Assembly: GCA_029261395.1 (NCBI GenBank)
Contig: JAJDBJ010000083.1
Coordinates: forward strand, 1-64,000
From: Nitrospinaceae bacterium
Lineage (GTDB): Bacteria; Nitrospinota; Nitrospinia; Nitrospinales; Nitrospinaceae
Length of the DNA stretch: 64,000 bases
Reading direction: 5' to 3'
Position 1 is the stretch's first letter. Each line of letters opens with the position of its first letter. The position numbers and the translations under genes were made by a program. A model generated the notes under the pieces. That model saw only the letters and a program-made list of their open reading frames with translations. It was not told where the DNA came from and did no database searches. Of the stretch, positions 25,281-34,203 are shown in pieces.

Positions 25281-27092
25281 TCAGGCCCCCACGGTTTCGG
25301 TCACCGTATCGTCTTGTGCCATTTTCAACAGCTCTTCCCGTCCAAACCGGTCCAGATAGAGCAGAAAATGCTCCCGCGACAGGTAGTTCCATATCTTGCG
25401 GGAGGGGAATTGCTCCTCCAGCACCCCATCGAATCGTTGATACACTTCCATGATTTCATCGCGTGGCATGCCTTTTTGTATCTCGTAATCGAAGATAATA
25501 GCCATGTCGCGGTCGGGATCGCGCAGGATGCGGTCGATTGAGAATTTTTGCGGGTTGTGGTAGATGGCGGAATCTTTTTCCAAAGTAAAGGTCGATTGCC
25601 CGACCGAATGGACGGAACCCGTTCCCCGTTCTCCATGGTCGATGGTGAACTGGATGGTGTCCTCTGCCTCTTCCCGTTCCTCCGTGGGAAAACCGAAGAA
25701 CAGGTACAGATGGTTCCAGATGCCGGCGCGCGAACTGTTTTCGAGGACCATTTCTTCGGTTTTCTGGTCACAGCCTTTGTCGATGATCGACAGGATGCGG
25801 TCGTTGGCGCTCTCCAGCCCGAAGAACAGCATGATGAATCCCGCATCAAACATATTCTTAAACAAGTCTTCGCTTTCGACGGTGTCGGCCTCGAACTTGA
25901 TCATGCCCAGCGCTCTCATGTCCACCTTGTGCTTGAGCACAGAATAGGACATGCGTTTGAACGCGTTGGGTGAGATGGCTTCATCCGAGAAGGTGAAGTA
26001 GCGTGTGCCGTACCGTTTGCCCAGATAATCGAGATCGAGCGCCACGCGCTCCTCGTTATCCTTGCGGTAATAGGAGTCGTAGATGTGGCTGTGAGTGCAG
26101 AAGGTACATTTGCCCCAGTAACAGCCCCGGCTGGCCATGTACGGCAGAACCGGGTAGGGCATCAGGTATTTTTCGAGCGGAAGCTGGTCGAACGTCGGCC
26201 GCACCAGTTGGTCGTAAGGCAGAGATTCAGACTTGGCGTTGGTGGTCACCTTGCCCTGGTCGAGATGCGTCAGGTTCGGGACCTCGCTCAAAGAGCCGCC
26301 GGATTTGAGTTGCTCCACCAGCTTCAATAGAGGGTGCTCCCCTTCGAACTGGATGATGCTGTGGAAGATTTTTTCAAACAGCGCCTGCTTGTTTTCCATG
26401 ATGCCGGAATGCCGGGTGAACACACTGCCGCCGATGCAGATGTGAAGGTGCGGGTATTTCTCGCGGAGCAAACGGGCCAGCGTTAAACCGGCAATCACCT
26501 GCCCGACGTGAATGATTGAGATACCCACCAGGCCGTACTCGTCCCAGGACACCTTGGACAGCATTCTGTTTTCAAACAAAGTGAGGTACGGGTTGGTGAC
26601 CGGGTCCGTCGTGGCCTGCAGAATCCCTTCCATGTTTTCCTCTGGATTGCCCTGCATGAAATACGACTCCAGATCTATCTTGGTCGGGTAATGGGCGTAG
26701 GAGATCAACTGCATGGCCACCTTCAGGGTGGTATAAGCCTGCTTGTAAACCGGGAACTGGAAAAACATCTCCTCGGTTCTCATTGCATTTTTGGCATCCT
26801 CCACGCCGTTCAGAACGGATTCCAGAAAATCGGTGTCGCCCAGAATTTCCCGGTACACGCCTTTGACCTCATTTTCCTCCGGGGTGTAGGCGGGCCGGTT
26901 GAGGCGTCCTGTGATTTTTTCCAGGCATTCCTCCAGATAGTCGCGGCTGAGGAACGTGTCGTAACTTTCGATATTGAAATCGAATTGATCCACCGCGTGG
27001 CCGTGGTGCTGAAGAAAAGCGGTCAGCGTGGGCAGAGCCAGGTAAGGCTGACTGGGGAACCATTGCGGTGGGAAAATCAAGGCTGTCTTCAT
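25281..27092 (-). CDS. B12-binding-domain radical SAM protein
   Basis: 603 aa. The N-terminal Rossmann-like part (to about 225) has LVGISIIHVGQVIAGL...HICIGGSVF, typical of B12-binding radical SAM enzymes, but no clear DxHxxG cobalamin-ligand motif. The cluster motif is C324-X4-C329-X2-C332 (RGCYWGKCTFC), the CX4CX2C variant used in several RiPP- and B12-type radical SAM families. TIM-barrel segments follow (MLFFGLESANDRIL, LYLFFGFPTE). It probably modifies a small molecule or peptide; the target is unknown. No RiPP precursor was found nearby. Confidence 0.8.
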   Translation of the reverse strand: MKTALIFPPQWFPSQPYLALPTLTAFLQHHGHAVDQFDFNIESYDTFLSRDYLEECLEKITGRLNRPAYTPEENEVKGVYREILGDTDFLESVLNGVEDAKNAMRTEEMFFQFPVYKQAYTTLKVAMQLISYAHYPTKIDLESYFMQGNPEENMEGILQATTDPVTNPYLTLFENRMLSKVSWDEYGLVGISIIHVGQVIAGLTLARLLREKYPHLHICIGGSVFTRHSGIMENKQALFEKIFHSIIQFEGEHPLLKLVEQLKSGGSLSEVPNLTHLDQGKVTTNAKSESLPYDQLVRPTFDQLPLEKYLMPYPVLPYMASRGCYWGKCTFCTHSHIYDSYYRKDNEERVALDLDYLGKRYGTRYFTFSDEAISPNAFKRMSYSVLKHKVDMRALGMIKFEADTVESEDLFKNMFDAGFIMLFFGLESANDRILSIIDKGCDQKTEEMVLENSSRAGIWNHLYLFFGFPTEEREEAEDTIQFTIDHGERGTGSVHSVGQSTFTLEKDSAIYHNPQKFSIDRILRDPDRDMAIIFDYEIQKGMPRDEIMEVYQRFDGVLEEQFPSRKIWNYLSREHFLLYLDRFGREELLKMAQDDTVTETVGA

Positions 27093-27283
27093 AAGATGAT
27101 CGGCTCAATGTATGGAATTTATTGAAGATCATCATAGTGGAGGGGGCTCCACTCTGTCAATCAAGGGTTTGGGTTTTGGCGTTTTCCGCCTTTTGGCTGA
27201 CGATGTATAAAGTATGAAGAGGCAAGGGTTTTTACATGGAACCCCATTGTGAAAAACCTGAGGAAAAGAGGGGGCTTATTGTC

Positions 27284-27313
27284 TTGACACTCTCGACGAT
27301 ATCCATATATAAT
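27284..27313 (+). promoter_or_regulatory. Strong sigma-70 promoter of the 27-38 kb cluster
   Basis: TTGACA, 18 bases, TATAAT, both perfect. It lies about 100 bases before the TTG start at 27410, within a leader that contains a CGGAAGTACTCCG hairpin. The rest of the 27093-27409 gap is empty. Confidence 0.75.
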
Positions 27314-27409
27314 CCGGTTGATTCCACGAAAATCGTCTAAACCGTTAATTTTGAATATATTTTCGGAAGTACTCCGGCGGATTATTGTTTTTTTGAAGGA
27401 GATAAGGCA

Positions 27410-28024
27410 TTGAGTGAACAAGAGACCAACACAGAAGAAGCTGAAAGCCAGCAAGGGGCCGAAGGTACCGAGGGCAATCAGCGGCAGGATGATCCCATTG
27501 GTGATCTTTCCGAGCTGGAAAAAATAAAAAAAGAACTGCAGGCCGAGAAAGCCAAAGCGGCGAAAGAACTGCAAGAGGGAGAAGATGAGGATGAAGATCT
27601 CCGTGAGGTCGATTATCTCCAGAAGCTCGTTACCTTGTCCGTTCAGTTTGACCATCATGTCGGTGTTTACCTGATGGCCGGTTACATTGACTGCGGTTTG
27701 AAATACAACCACATGCTGGCGGAAGCCTATCTCAAGCATCTGGGTTCCATTCAGGGTTTCCTGCGTCTGCTGGAAAAAGTGGATGGCGTGACCCGCGAGA
27801 CGGTTACCAAAGATTGTATTATCCGTGTCCGTAACGTGATTCAGGAGATCCATAAAAATCTCGTCAAGCCGGTGTACAAGGAAGTCAGCTTGATGAAGAA
27901 AAAGCCCAACATGGAGAACCTGGATAACTTTCAGCGTGAATGGAATGAGCGTCTGAATGAATTGCAGAATGCCTGTGACTTCGAGTACCAGATTCTGGAT
28001 GTGAAAAAGTTCATGGTGGAATAA
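27410..28024 (+). CDS. Acidic coiled-coil protein of unknown function, first gene of the cluster
   Basis: 204 aa with a TTG start; GAAGGAGA is placed correctly for it and no better start exists. Residues 1-65 are Glu/Gln/Lys-rich and predicted coiled coil (LSELEKIKKELQAEKAKAAK). The rest looks helical, with YLMAGYIDCGLKYNHMLAEAYLKHLGS as a central amphipathic helix pair. No signal peptide and no known family. It opens the cluster behind a consensus promoter, so it may set up or scaffold what follows. Confidence 0.7.
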   Translation: MSEQETNTEEAESQQGAEGTEGNQRQDDPIGDLSELEKIKKELQAEKAKAAKELQEGEDEDEDLREVDYLQKLVTLSVQFDHHVGVYLMAGYIDCGLKYNHMLAEAYLKHLGSIQGFLRLLEKVDGVTRETVTKDCIIRVRNVIQEIHKNLVKPVYKEVSLMKKKPNMENLDNFQREWNERLNELQNACDFEYQILDVKKFMVE

Positions 28025-28215
28025 GGCTGGAATAGGCAGTCCTGAAGGTATTTCCCATGACGGGTGTGGCTATATCAATATGGGCTTGTAGTTGAGCCGA
28101 GAACACATAATCAATGCGGAAGCCTTCACCGGCTTCCGTTTTCGTTTAGAAGAGTCTTTAGCAATCAGCGTAAGGCCACGCCGTTCACCGGTGTCGGTCA
28201 CAGGAAATATACCCA

Positions 28216-29247
28216 ATGGCGCAAGATGATTTAGAGCAGAACTCAGCACAGCAGGGAAGCACAGCAGAAGCCGCTACCGGTGCTCTGGAGGTGATCGAGG
28301 GAGCGGAAGGAGTTCTTCCTGAGGAACAACCCAAGTGGGCGGATGTCGACCACTCCCAATTGTATGTCTGGATTGCAGACTCCGGGAACGACCGTATCCA
28401 GAAGTTCGACGGTAATGGTAAATTTCTATTTCAGTTTGGTAAATCCGCCGGGACCCGTCCCCCTTATCGCGAAGGATTGTTCAAAGGGCCTTTCGACGTG
28501 GCCGTGGACAAGGAAGGGAATGTCTGGGTGGCGGACACCGGTTGCCATCGTATCCAGAAGTTCGATCCCGAAGGTGATTTCATCCTCGCGGTTGGCACCG
28601 AGGGTTGGGGGCAGGAAAAGTTCTACTGGCCTGAAGCCATCCTGGCCGAGCCCGGAGGAACCATCCTTGTGGCCGATACTCACAACCATTCCCTCAAGCG
28701 GTACGACGACGACGGCGAATATCTACTGGGATTCGGTTTTCCGGGAGACTTCGACGGATTCTGTAAATTCCCCACAGGGGTCGCCGTGGATCAGGAAGGC
28801 AATATTTATGTGGCCGACCGCGACAACCAGCGCGTCCAGATTTTCAACGAAGACGGGCAGTTTCTATCCAAGTTCGGCGAGTACGGATTTGAGGAAGGGC
28901 GCTTCAATTTCCCCTGCGATATCACCGTACGCAACGACGGCACCCTGCTGGTGGTGGAAAAAAGCCAGAACCGGATGCAATTGTTCGACCGCGAAGGAAA
29001 CTTTATCCGGGTCGTTGGCGAATTCGGAAAACGCGATGGCCAGTTCAACTGCCCGATGGCGGTGGTTGAAGACCCCTACGGTTTTGTCTTTGTCGTCGAC
29101 ACACTGAATCACCGAATTCAAAAGTTCGATCCGGACTTGAATTTTGTCGCCAAATGGGGATCGGTGGGTAACGAAGAAAAACAGTTTAGCAATCCCTCTG
29201 GGGTGTGCCTGTCCTGGGAGCCTGACTGGGCTCCGATGGACGAGTAG
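28216..29247 (+). CDS. NHL-repeat beta-propeller protein
   Basis: 343 aa. After an Ala/Glu-rich leader of about 45 residues come six NHL blades with the pattern VWIADSGNDRIQKFDGNGKF / VWVADTGCHRIQKF / IYVADRDNQRVQIF / VFVVDTLNHRIQKFD. These are the peptidylglycine-amidating or TRIM-NHL-like type and differ from the VLGQ-type blades of the protein at 20694. No signal peptide, so it is probably cytoplasmic and used for protein or RNA binding. It is followed directly by the first DUF1566 gene. Confidence 0.85.
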   Translation: MAQDDLEQNSAQQGSTAEAATGALEVIEGAEGVLPEEQPKWADVDHSQLYVWIADSGNDRIQKFDGNGKFLFQFGKSAGTRPPYREGLFKGPFDVAVDKEGNVWVADTGCHRIQKFDPEGDFILAVGTEGWGQEKFYWPEAILAEPGGTILVADTHNHSLKRYDDDGEYLLGFGFPGDFDGFCKFPTGVAVDQEGNIYVADRDNQRVQIFNEDGQFLSKFGEYGFEEGRFNFPCDITVRNDGTLLVVEKSQNRMQLFDREGNFIRVVGEFGKRDGQFNCPMAVVEDPYGFVFVVDTLNHRIQKFDPDLNFVAKWGSVGNEEKQFSNPSGVCLSWEPDWAPMDE

Positions 29248-29263
29248 GATGAGGAGCCAACGC

Positions 29264-29932
29264 ATGGCAGAGATCGACCCGATTCAACGGCAGACCCTGT
29301 CCACGTTGGCAATCGTCTTTCTGGCGACAGCCTTGGTGATTGCTCCTTCTGCCGGTCTGGCAGGCGAGACGATGGATAACCCGACGGCGCAACAGGCCAA
29401 GGAAGACAAGACGGATTATGAATTCGGCGGGCAGATTTTAACGCTGACCGAGCCGAAAAAAGACGTTGCTCCCGCTTCCGATAATCCCCGGTTCCAGGAC
29501 AATAAAAACGGAACCGTGAGTGATCTCGAAACAAAACTGATCTGGGTCCAGATCGATTCGTATCAAACCCTCAAGCAGTGGATCAATTGGAACAAGGCCC
29601 AGGATTATATTCGCGAGTTGAATGAAGCCAAATTTGGGGGAGCGAGCAACTGGCGCCTGCCCACCCGCGAGGAACTGGCCGCTCTGTTTGATGAAACGCA
29701 GTCGATCCCCTGGAGCTATTACTGGACCAAAAACGAACTGCATATCGACCCCATATTCGGCAAGAGCCATTGCTGTTACTGGTCCAGTGAAGAGGCCAAG
29801 GGGGATATGGCCTGGGGGTACAACTACATCCGGGGCAAGTCTTATTTGAGCATGAAGGGGGGCATCCAGCACTCTCTCAGTGTGATTCGCGCGGTGCGCG
29901 ATAACAACGGTTCGCAACAGGCCAAAAAATGA
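29264..29932 (+). CDS. DUF1566 (Lcl_C) protein with N-terminal membrane segment
   Basis: 222 aa from the ATG preceded by GAGGAG at 7 bases; a longer frame upstream overlaps the NHL gene and has no ribosome site. Residues about 10-30 (LSTLAIVFLATALVIAPSAGLAG) form a signal peptide or anchor. The domain follows: FQDNKNGTVSDLETKLIW, NWRLPTREELAALFD, HIDPIFG and YWSSEEAKGDMAWGY, then SVIRAVRD. It is the only DUF1566 protein of the cluster with an export signal. The fold is C-type-lectin-like; some members bind glycans. Its stop overlaps the next start (ATGA). Confidence 0.82.
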   Translation: MAEIDPIQRQTLSTLAIVFLATALVIAPSAGLAGETMDNPTAQQAKEDKTDYEFGGQILTLTEPKKDVAPASDNPRFQDNKNGTVSDLETKLIWVQIDSYQTLKQWINWNKAQDYIRELNEAKFGGASNWRLPTREELAALFDETQSIPWSYYWTKNELHIDPIFGKSHCCYWSSEEAKGDMAWGYNYIRGKSYLSMKGGIQHSLSVIRAVRDNNGSQQAKK

Positions 29933-30735
29933 ACCCAGAAGATAAAGAAGAAAACACTGTTCCGGAGCAAGAGGCCGCGACTGAAGAAGAGACCGATCTC
30001 AGCCCGCAGGATGAGGACGAGGACGAGGCGGCCCTCGACAAGCTTGAGAAGGAAGGCGGGGATCTGGCAGAGTTCGATCTGGAGGCGCAGATCGAGGAGT
30101 TTCGTGCGGCCCTTGAAGAAGAACCGGATAATTGCGTTCATCATTACAACCTGGCGGAAGCCCTTGAGGAGCTGGGGGATCGGGAAGAGGCTAAAGTTGA
30201 ATACGAACACGCGCTTGAATGCGATACGGAGCAGGACTTCCATGCTATCATTCACTATGGAATGGGCAATCTAATTTTCCATCAGCTACTGTCGGGAATT
30301 CAATCCGTGGTGGTGAAGAGCTCCGTCGGTTTGCATTCCGCTCATAAGCCGGGCGATTCCATCGTAGATGTTTTCGAGGAAGATTACACGATTCCAATTC
30401 ATCACTTCCAGAAAGCGATGGAATTTCTTCCGCAGTTAAAAGCTGATGAGGAACTGGTGGACTACATCGGCAAGGAAGCACCGGTTCAGCTGGCCAATAT
30501 TTATTACAAATGGGGATCGGATCTCATCGATAAATCTCGGCAGATTGCCAAGTATGGGGGCGAAATTCAGGATGTTCAAAAAGCCCTGAAGCTGATTAAG
30601 AAGACACTGGAAATAGACCCCAGTCATTCCCAAGCCAATTTGATGGTCAAATATGCCAAGAAAATGCTGGCCGAGGGGTGGAAGGCGTATGACGAATACG
30701 GATTTGAAGCCAAAGACATCGAAGGCTTGGGGTGA
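29929..30735 (+). CDS. Acidic TPR protein
   Basis: 268 aa, starting in an ATGA overlap with the DUF1566 gene. Residues 1-50 are strongly acidic (DLSPQDEDEDEAALDKLEK). TPR units follow: CVHHYNLAEALEELGDREEAKVEYEHALE, a less regular middle, and ALKLIKKTLEIDPSHSQANLMVKYAKKML. No signal peptide. It is probably a cytoplasmic scaffold for neighbouring products. Confidence 0.8.
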   Translation: MNPEDKEENTVPEQEAATEEETDLSPQDEDEDEAALDKLEKEGGDLAEFDLEAQIEEFRAALEEEPDNCVHHYNLAEALEELGDREEAKVEYEHALECDTEQDFHAIIHYGMGNLIFHQLLSGIQSVVVKSSVGLHSAHKPGDSIVDVFEEDYTIPIHHFQKAMEFLPQLKADEELVDYIGKEAPVQLANIYYKWGSDLIDKSRQIAKYGGEIQDVQKALKLIKKTLEIDPSHSQANLMVKYAKKMLAEGWKAYDEYGFEAKDIEGLG

Positions 30736-30774
30736 GCTGAATTTAATTTCAACGAAAATAGAAATAGGCTATTC

Positions 30775-31170
30775 ATGGCGGATATAAAAAAACTGATTAA
30801 AACACATCTGAGCAAAGACGGGCAAGTGCTCAACCTCAAGGCAAAATATATTCGTGAGGTTGGCGCGAAGGAACTGGCTCAATGCGAAGAATTGTCCACC
30901 TTGCGTGCGTTGGACCTATCGCAAAACGATATCGGCGATGTGGGAGTCAAGGCGATTGCCGAGTCACCCATCTTTTCCAATTTGAGAACGATAAACCTGA
31001 AGTCCAATCGTATCACCGATGTGGGTGCGGAATTTCTTGCCGGTTCCACCACCTTGACCAGTTTGAAATCGATCCAGTTGGTGGTCAACGACCTGACTGA
31101 GGAGGGGGAGCGTATTCTGATGAACTCCACATGCTTGATAAACTTGACCTCCCTCAAATTTCAGGTCTGA
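30775..31170 (+). CDS. Small leucine-rich-repeat protein (ribonuclease-inhibitor type)
   Basis: 131 aa. Three RI-type LRR units are visible: LRALDLSQNDIGDVGVKAIAES, LRTINLKSNRITDVGAEFLAGS and LKSIQLVVNDLTEEGERIL. A basic helix (KKLIKTHL) caps the N-terminus. No signal peptide. Such a short LRR protein is probably a binding module. It is the third protein-interaction fold in this cluster after NHL and TPR. Confidence 0.8.
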   Translation: MADIKKLIKTHLSKDGQVLNLKAKYIREVGAKELAQCEELSTLRALDLSQNDIGDVGVKAIAESPIFSNLRTINLKSNRITDVGAEFLAGSTTLTSLKSIQLVVNDLTEEGERILMNSTCLINLTSLKFQV

Positions 31171-31469
31171 GAAGGAGGTTGTGGGGGCTGTCTGGCCTCG
31201 GCGGAAGTCTTTGTTTTTTAGGGCCTTATAATTCAAGGATTGTGTTAGAATTAATACCTTGACTTGGTAGGCAGGTTTTGATATTTTCCCTTCCATACAA
31301 GACCAGTGGTGGGCTCTCACAAGGAGCGGGCCATGGGAGCGGTGTATAACGGGCGGGTTTTGAAGGATGTTCGAACCGTATCAAAAAAGAGTTTTTGAGT
31401 CCTATCGGCTTTTTTACATATATAAAAGTAAAGTTCTTAAAACATAACTAATTTGAAAGGGGGAGCACA

Positions 31470-31961
31470 ATGGTAAGAAAATTTATTGCCGTCCTGTCCG
31501 TGGCTTTCGTTCTGTTGGCCTTCACGTCTTTGGCCTCAGCAAATGAAACCACCCTGAAGTCAGGGCAAAGCTCTGTTTGTGAAAATGCTTCATGGATCGC
31601 CTACAACACCAGTGAAGATCAAGACACTGCGTTGGTATTCAACCTGGGTCCCATGGCTTATGGTTGGGGTAAAGATGTAACCCGCCAAATTGCACCGGGC
31701 GGTTACCAGGCTAACGCTATGGCCAAGAAGACTGTTTTCACCAACAAAGGTCCGGGAGACGTGGTTGTTAATTGTCAGCGTCAGCGATTTGACCGACATG
31801 ACTGGAGAATTGATGCAGGTTCCGGGAAAACCTATCAGTCCAATTACCACATTGACCATGTTCGCCCCAACACCTACATTGAGCCTGGCTTGGGTATTCC
31901 TGAAGGTACCGAGCGGGGTATTGGCGCTGTTACAGGTCATCGCTCTGAGGCCAATCGCTAA
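31470..31961 (+). CDS. Secreted protein of unknown function
   Basis: 163 aa with a clear signal peptide (VRKFIAVLSVAFVLLAFTSLASA) and GGGGGAG before the ATG. The mature part has two cysteines (VCENASW and VVNCQRQ) that could form one disulfide, and is rich in Gly, Asn and His. No family recognised. A candidate promoter (TTGAGT 31395, TATATA 31419) lies upstream and a strong terminator downstream, so it seems to be an independent transcript within the cluster. Confidence 0.75.
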   Translation: MVRKFIAVLSVAFVLLAFTSLASANETTLKSGQSSVCENASWIAYNTSEDQDTALVFNLGPMAYGWGKDVTRQIAPGGYQANAMAKKTVFTNKGPGDVVVNCQRQRFDRHDWRIDAGSGKTYQSNYHIDHVRPNTYIEPGLGIPEGTERGIGAVTGHRSEANR

Positions 31962-31985
31962 GCTTTAAAATTACATTAGTCTTAT

Positions 31986-32023
31986 AAAAGCCGGAGGGTT
32001 TCGACCTTCCGGCTTTTTTTTTT
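31986..32023 (+). terminator. Terminator after the secreted protein
   Basis: AAAAGCCGGAGGGT, TTCG tetraloop, ACCTTCCGGC, then T10. A very strong intrinsic terminator that splits the 27-38 kb cluster into at least two transcripts. Confidence 0.92.
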
Positions 32024-32094
32024 GAACCGAATGTCCAGGGACCTTATCTAAATACTGAAGCGAAACTCATGCGATAGGGTTTGAAGGGGGCACT

Positions 32095-32589
32095 ATGGAA
32101 GAACGATATATAGACAATGGCGACGGGACCGTCACCGACAATAAAAGCAAGCTGATGTGGATGCAGGGCGATTCCTATAACATATTTAAAAGGTTTCTCG
32201 TCTTTTCTGCCGCCAAAAAATTCGTCATTAAAATGAATGAAGAGTCCTTCGCCGGATACAATGACTGGCGAATGCCCAGTAAGGAAGAAGCCCATTCTCT
32301 CTACTACCGGGAGAAGGAAAAATCCATCTTCGACAAGTACGAAATGCCCCTGTATATCGATCCCGTGTTCACCGAAGGCGGTGGATATGATACCTGGACC
32401 AACAATTCACGGGGCAAAATCACCGCGTATGTGTTTTCGTTTGGTAGCGGAACCGGAGGCCATAAAGAGGTGGATGACACCCTGGATACCAGCATTCGCC
32501 TGGTGCGCGGAACGATGGACGAGGCAACAAAGTCTACCCTGGGTAAAATTCCCCCCAAGAAAGGCATGTACATCACCGATCAGCGTTAA
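32095..32589 (+). CDS. DUF1566 (Lcl_C) protein, cytoplasmic
   Basis: 164 aa, single domain starting at residue 4 with no signal peptide: YIDNGDGTVTDNKSKLMW, YNDWRMPSKEEAHSLY, YIDPVFTEGGGYDTWT and SIRLVRGTMD. A 25-residue basic tail (KKGMYITDQR) follows. The start has GGGGGC about 6 bases upstream. It is the first of seven consecutive leaderless DUF1566 genes, broken only by a glutaredoxin-like gene. Confidence 0.85.
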   Translation: MEERYIDNGDGTVTDNKSKLMWMQGDSYNIFKRFLVFSAAKKFVIKMNEESFAGYNDWRMPSKEEAHSLYYREKEKSIFDKYEMPLYIDPVFTEGGGYDTWTNNSRGKITAYVFSFGSGTGGHKEVDDTLDTSIRLVRGTMDEATKSTLGKIPPKKGMYITDQR

Positions 32590-32793
32590 TTTCAAAGCGT
32601 TTGCCGAAAAAGGGCGGCTCGGCGATTTTGCCTCGGTTAGGTGTTGAAAAATGCATGTGTGGGTGATACTTTAACATTAAACTTTCTTAAAATTTAGGGT
32701 GTTATAGAGGCCGCCCTCGAAGGGGGTATGGCCGCTCTGAAAAACTCACAAGAACCCAGGCGAGAAGTTGGTTTTGGGTTTTGGTAACTTAAT

Positions 32794-33234
32794 ATGTCAA
32801 GCTGGGAAAATCTGTTTAAAGATAACGGTAACGGAACCATCGCTCAAGTGGACGAGGATTTGATCTGGTCCAAAAAGGATTCCCGGCAAGAATTGGGCAA
32901 GTGGCTCAATTGGGACGAGGCCAACGCCTACCGGGATGCCTGTAACGAGCAGAAGTATCTGGGGATTTCCGACTGGCGATTGCCTACGAAAAGCGAAATG
33001 CGAGGCCTGCTCAAAGCGAAGGAAGCCTATGAGGAGCTGTTCGTGAACCTTCCCTCAAAAAAAAAACGTTCCGTTGCCAATTATCAGGCAGGAGGAGAAT
33101 GGAGTTACTGGACCTCGGAAACGCGGTACGACTCCTATGCCTGGAAATGCTATTTCCCTGTCATCAAAGAAGTGTGTGTGGATCAACAGGTCTCGACCAC
33201 GGGAACTTCGGTCCGCCTGGTAAGGGACGCTTGA
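32794..33234 (+). CDS. DUF1566 (Lcl_C) protein, cytoplasmic
   Basis: 146 aa: FKDNGNGTIAQVDEDLIW, ISDWRLPTKSEMRGLL, WSYWTSETRYDSYAW and SVRLVRDA. More diverged than the others; the IDPxF motif is missing. The coding sequence holds a run of ten A (33057-33066) encoding KKK, a possible slippage site. There is no obvious ribosome site before the ATG, and the preceding gap is about 200 bases. Confidence 0.8.
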   Translation: MSSWENLFKDNGNGTIAQVDEDLIWSKKDSRQELGKWLNWDEANAYRDACNEQKYLGISDWRLPTKSEMRGLLKAKEAYEELFVNLPSKKKRSVANYQAGGEWSYWTSETRYDSYAWKCYFPVIKEVCVDQQVSTTGTSVRLVRDA

Positions 33235-33282
33235 AATCGTAACCCGCCGCCCCAAATCTGATCGGCGAAAAGGAGAATCATC

Positions 33283-33933
33283 GTGTCGGAAGAAGAAGTG
33301 AAGGACCCCTCGGGAGAAAAAAAGATCCCCGGTGAGGAAGCCAAAAAGACCCTGCCGAAGGATGACGGCTTCGAAGATGATGAAGGCTTCGATGTCGATG
33401 AGTGGATCGGCGATGACGATTGGGAGGAAATTGAAGAAGACGAGTCGGAAGAGGAACCCGACGTCCCTCAGTTTGTCGACAACGGTAATGAGACGATCAG
33501 CGATTCCAGATCCAATCTGATGTGGAAAAAAAGCGACTCCTTTGCCGATTTCGGGTACGGCATCAATTGGTTTGAGGCCAACGACCATATTGAAGAGTTG
33601 AACGAAAAGAAATTCGCCGGCTTTGACGATTGGCGGCTACCTGGGTTTGATGAATCCAAATCGCTGTTCGCGTTTGCCGTGTCCAACCGGGACAAGGATG
33701 GCGCGGAAATCCATATTGACCCCATGTTTACATCCGGTGGCGGACACAATACCTGGACGTATGAGGAAAAGCCGGGCTACCAGCAATACGCCATGATATT
33801 CAGCTACATTACCGGCAATGATATGTGGGAACACAAGGACAACGAATTTTGTCATGTCCGGGTGGTTCGTGATGAACTGAAAGAGTCTTGGGAACCGGAT
33901 TGGCGGAGCGAGACCAAAAAATTTGAAGGTTAA
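33283..33933 (+). CDS. DUF1566 (Lcl_C) protein with acidic N-terminal extension
   Basis: 216 aa with a GTG start (AAAAGGAG upstream). Residues 1-62 are a Glu/Asp/Lys tract (DDWEEIEEDESEEEPDV) without a signal peptide. The domain from about 63 has FVDNGNETISDSRSNLMW, FDDWRLPGFDESKSLF, HIDPMFTSGGGHNTWT and HVRVVRDEL. The acidic leader resembles those of the NHL and TPR proteins of this region, suggesting a shared environment or partner. Confidence 0.83.
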   Translation: MSEEEVKDPSGEKKIPGEEAKKTLPKDDGFEDDEGFDVDEWIGDDDWEEIEEDESEEEPDVPQFVDNGNETISDSRSNLMWKKSDSFADFGYGINWFEANDHIEELNEKKFAGFDDWRLPGFDESKSLFAFAVSNRDKDGAEIHIDPMFTSGGGHNTWTYEEKPGYQQYAMIFSYITGNDMWEHKDNEFCHVRVVRDELKESWEPDWRSETKKFEG

Positions 33934-33972
33934 AGTCCGGGGCTTGATGAAAGCCCGAAGAGAGGTGTTGTT

Positions 33973-34188
33973 GTGAGTCACTACATGATATTTGGGAAAG
34001 ACGATTGTCCTTACACCACTAAGGCCCGTCAGGATTATAAGAAACAGTGCAAGCCTTTTATCTATGTCAATGTGGATAACAATCCGCAGGGTCTTGAGAA
34101 AATGCTGGAATATTCCAACGGCGATTATGTGGTTCCGGTGATTGTCAATGTTGATGAGGACAACGTCGAGATCGGTTATACCGATTAA
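33973..34188 (+). CDS. Glutaredoxin-like small protein
   Basis: 71 aa with a GTG start after AGAGGTG. MIFGKDDCPYTTKARQDY is a glutaredoxin-type active site with a single Cys in CPYT; the cis-Pro region is VVPVIVNVDEDNVEIG. The usual second cysteine is absent, so a monothiol, Grx-like disulfide, Fe-S or glutathione role is possible. It is embedded among DUF1566 genes. Confidence 0.75.
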   Translation: MSHYMIFGKDDCPYTTKARQDYKKQCKPFIYVNVDNNPQGLEKMLEYSNGDYVVPVIVNVDEDNVEIGYTD

Positions 34189-34203
34189 GGGAGAAGTTAC
34201 GCT

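Noticed and set aside
27161-27853. 230-codon leftward frame opposite the coiled-coil gene
   Set aside because: It would run through the perfect promoter at 27284 and has shadow composition (Phe/Leu-rich); the + frame is supported by its ribosome site and context.
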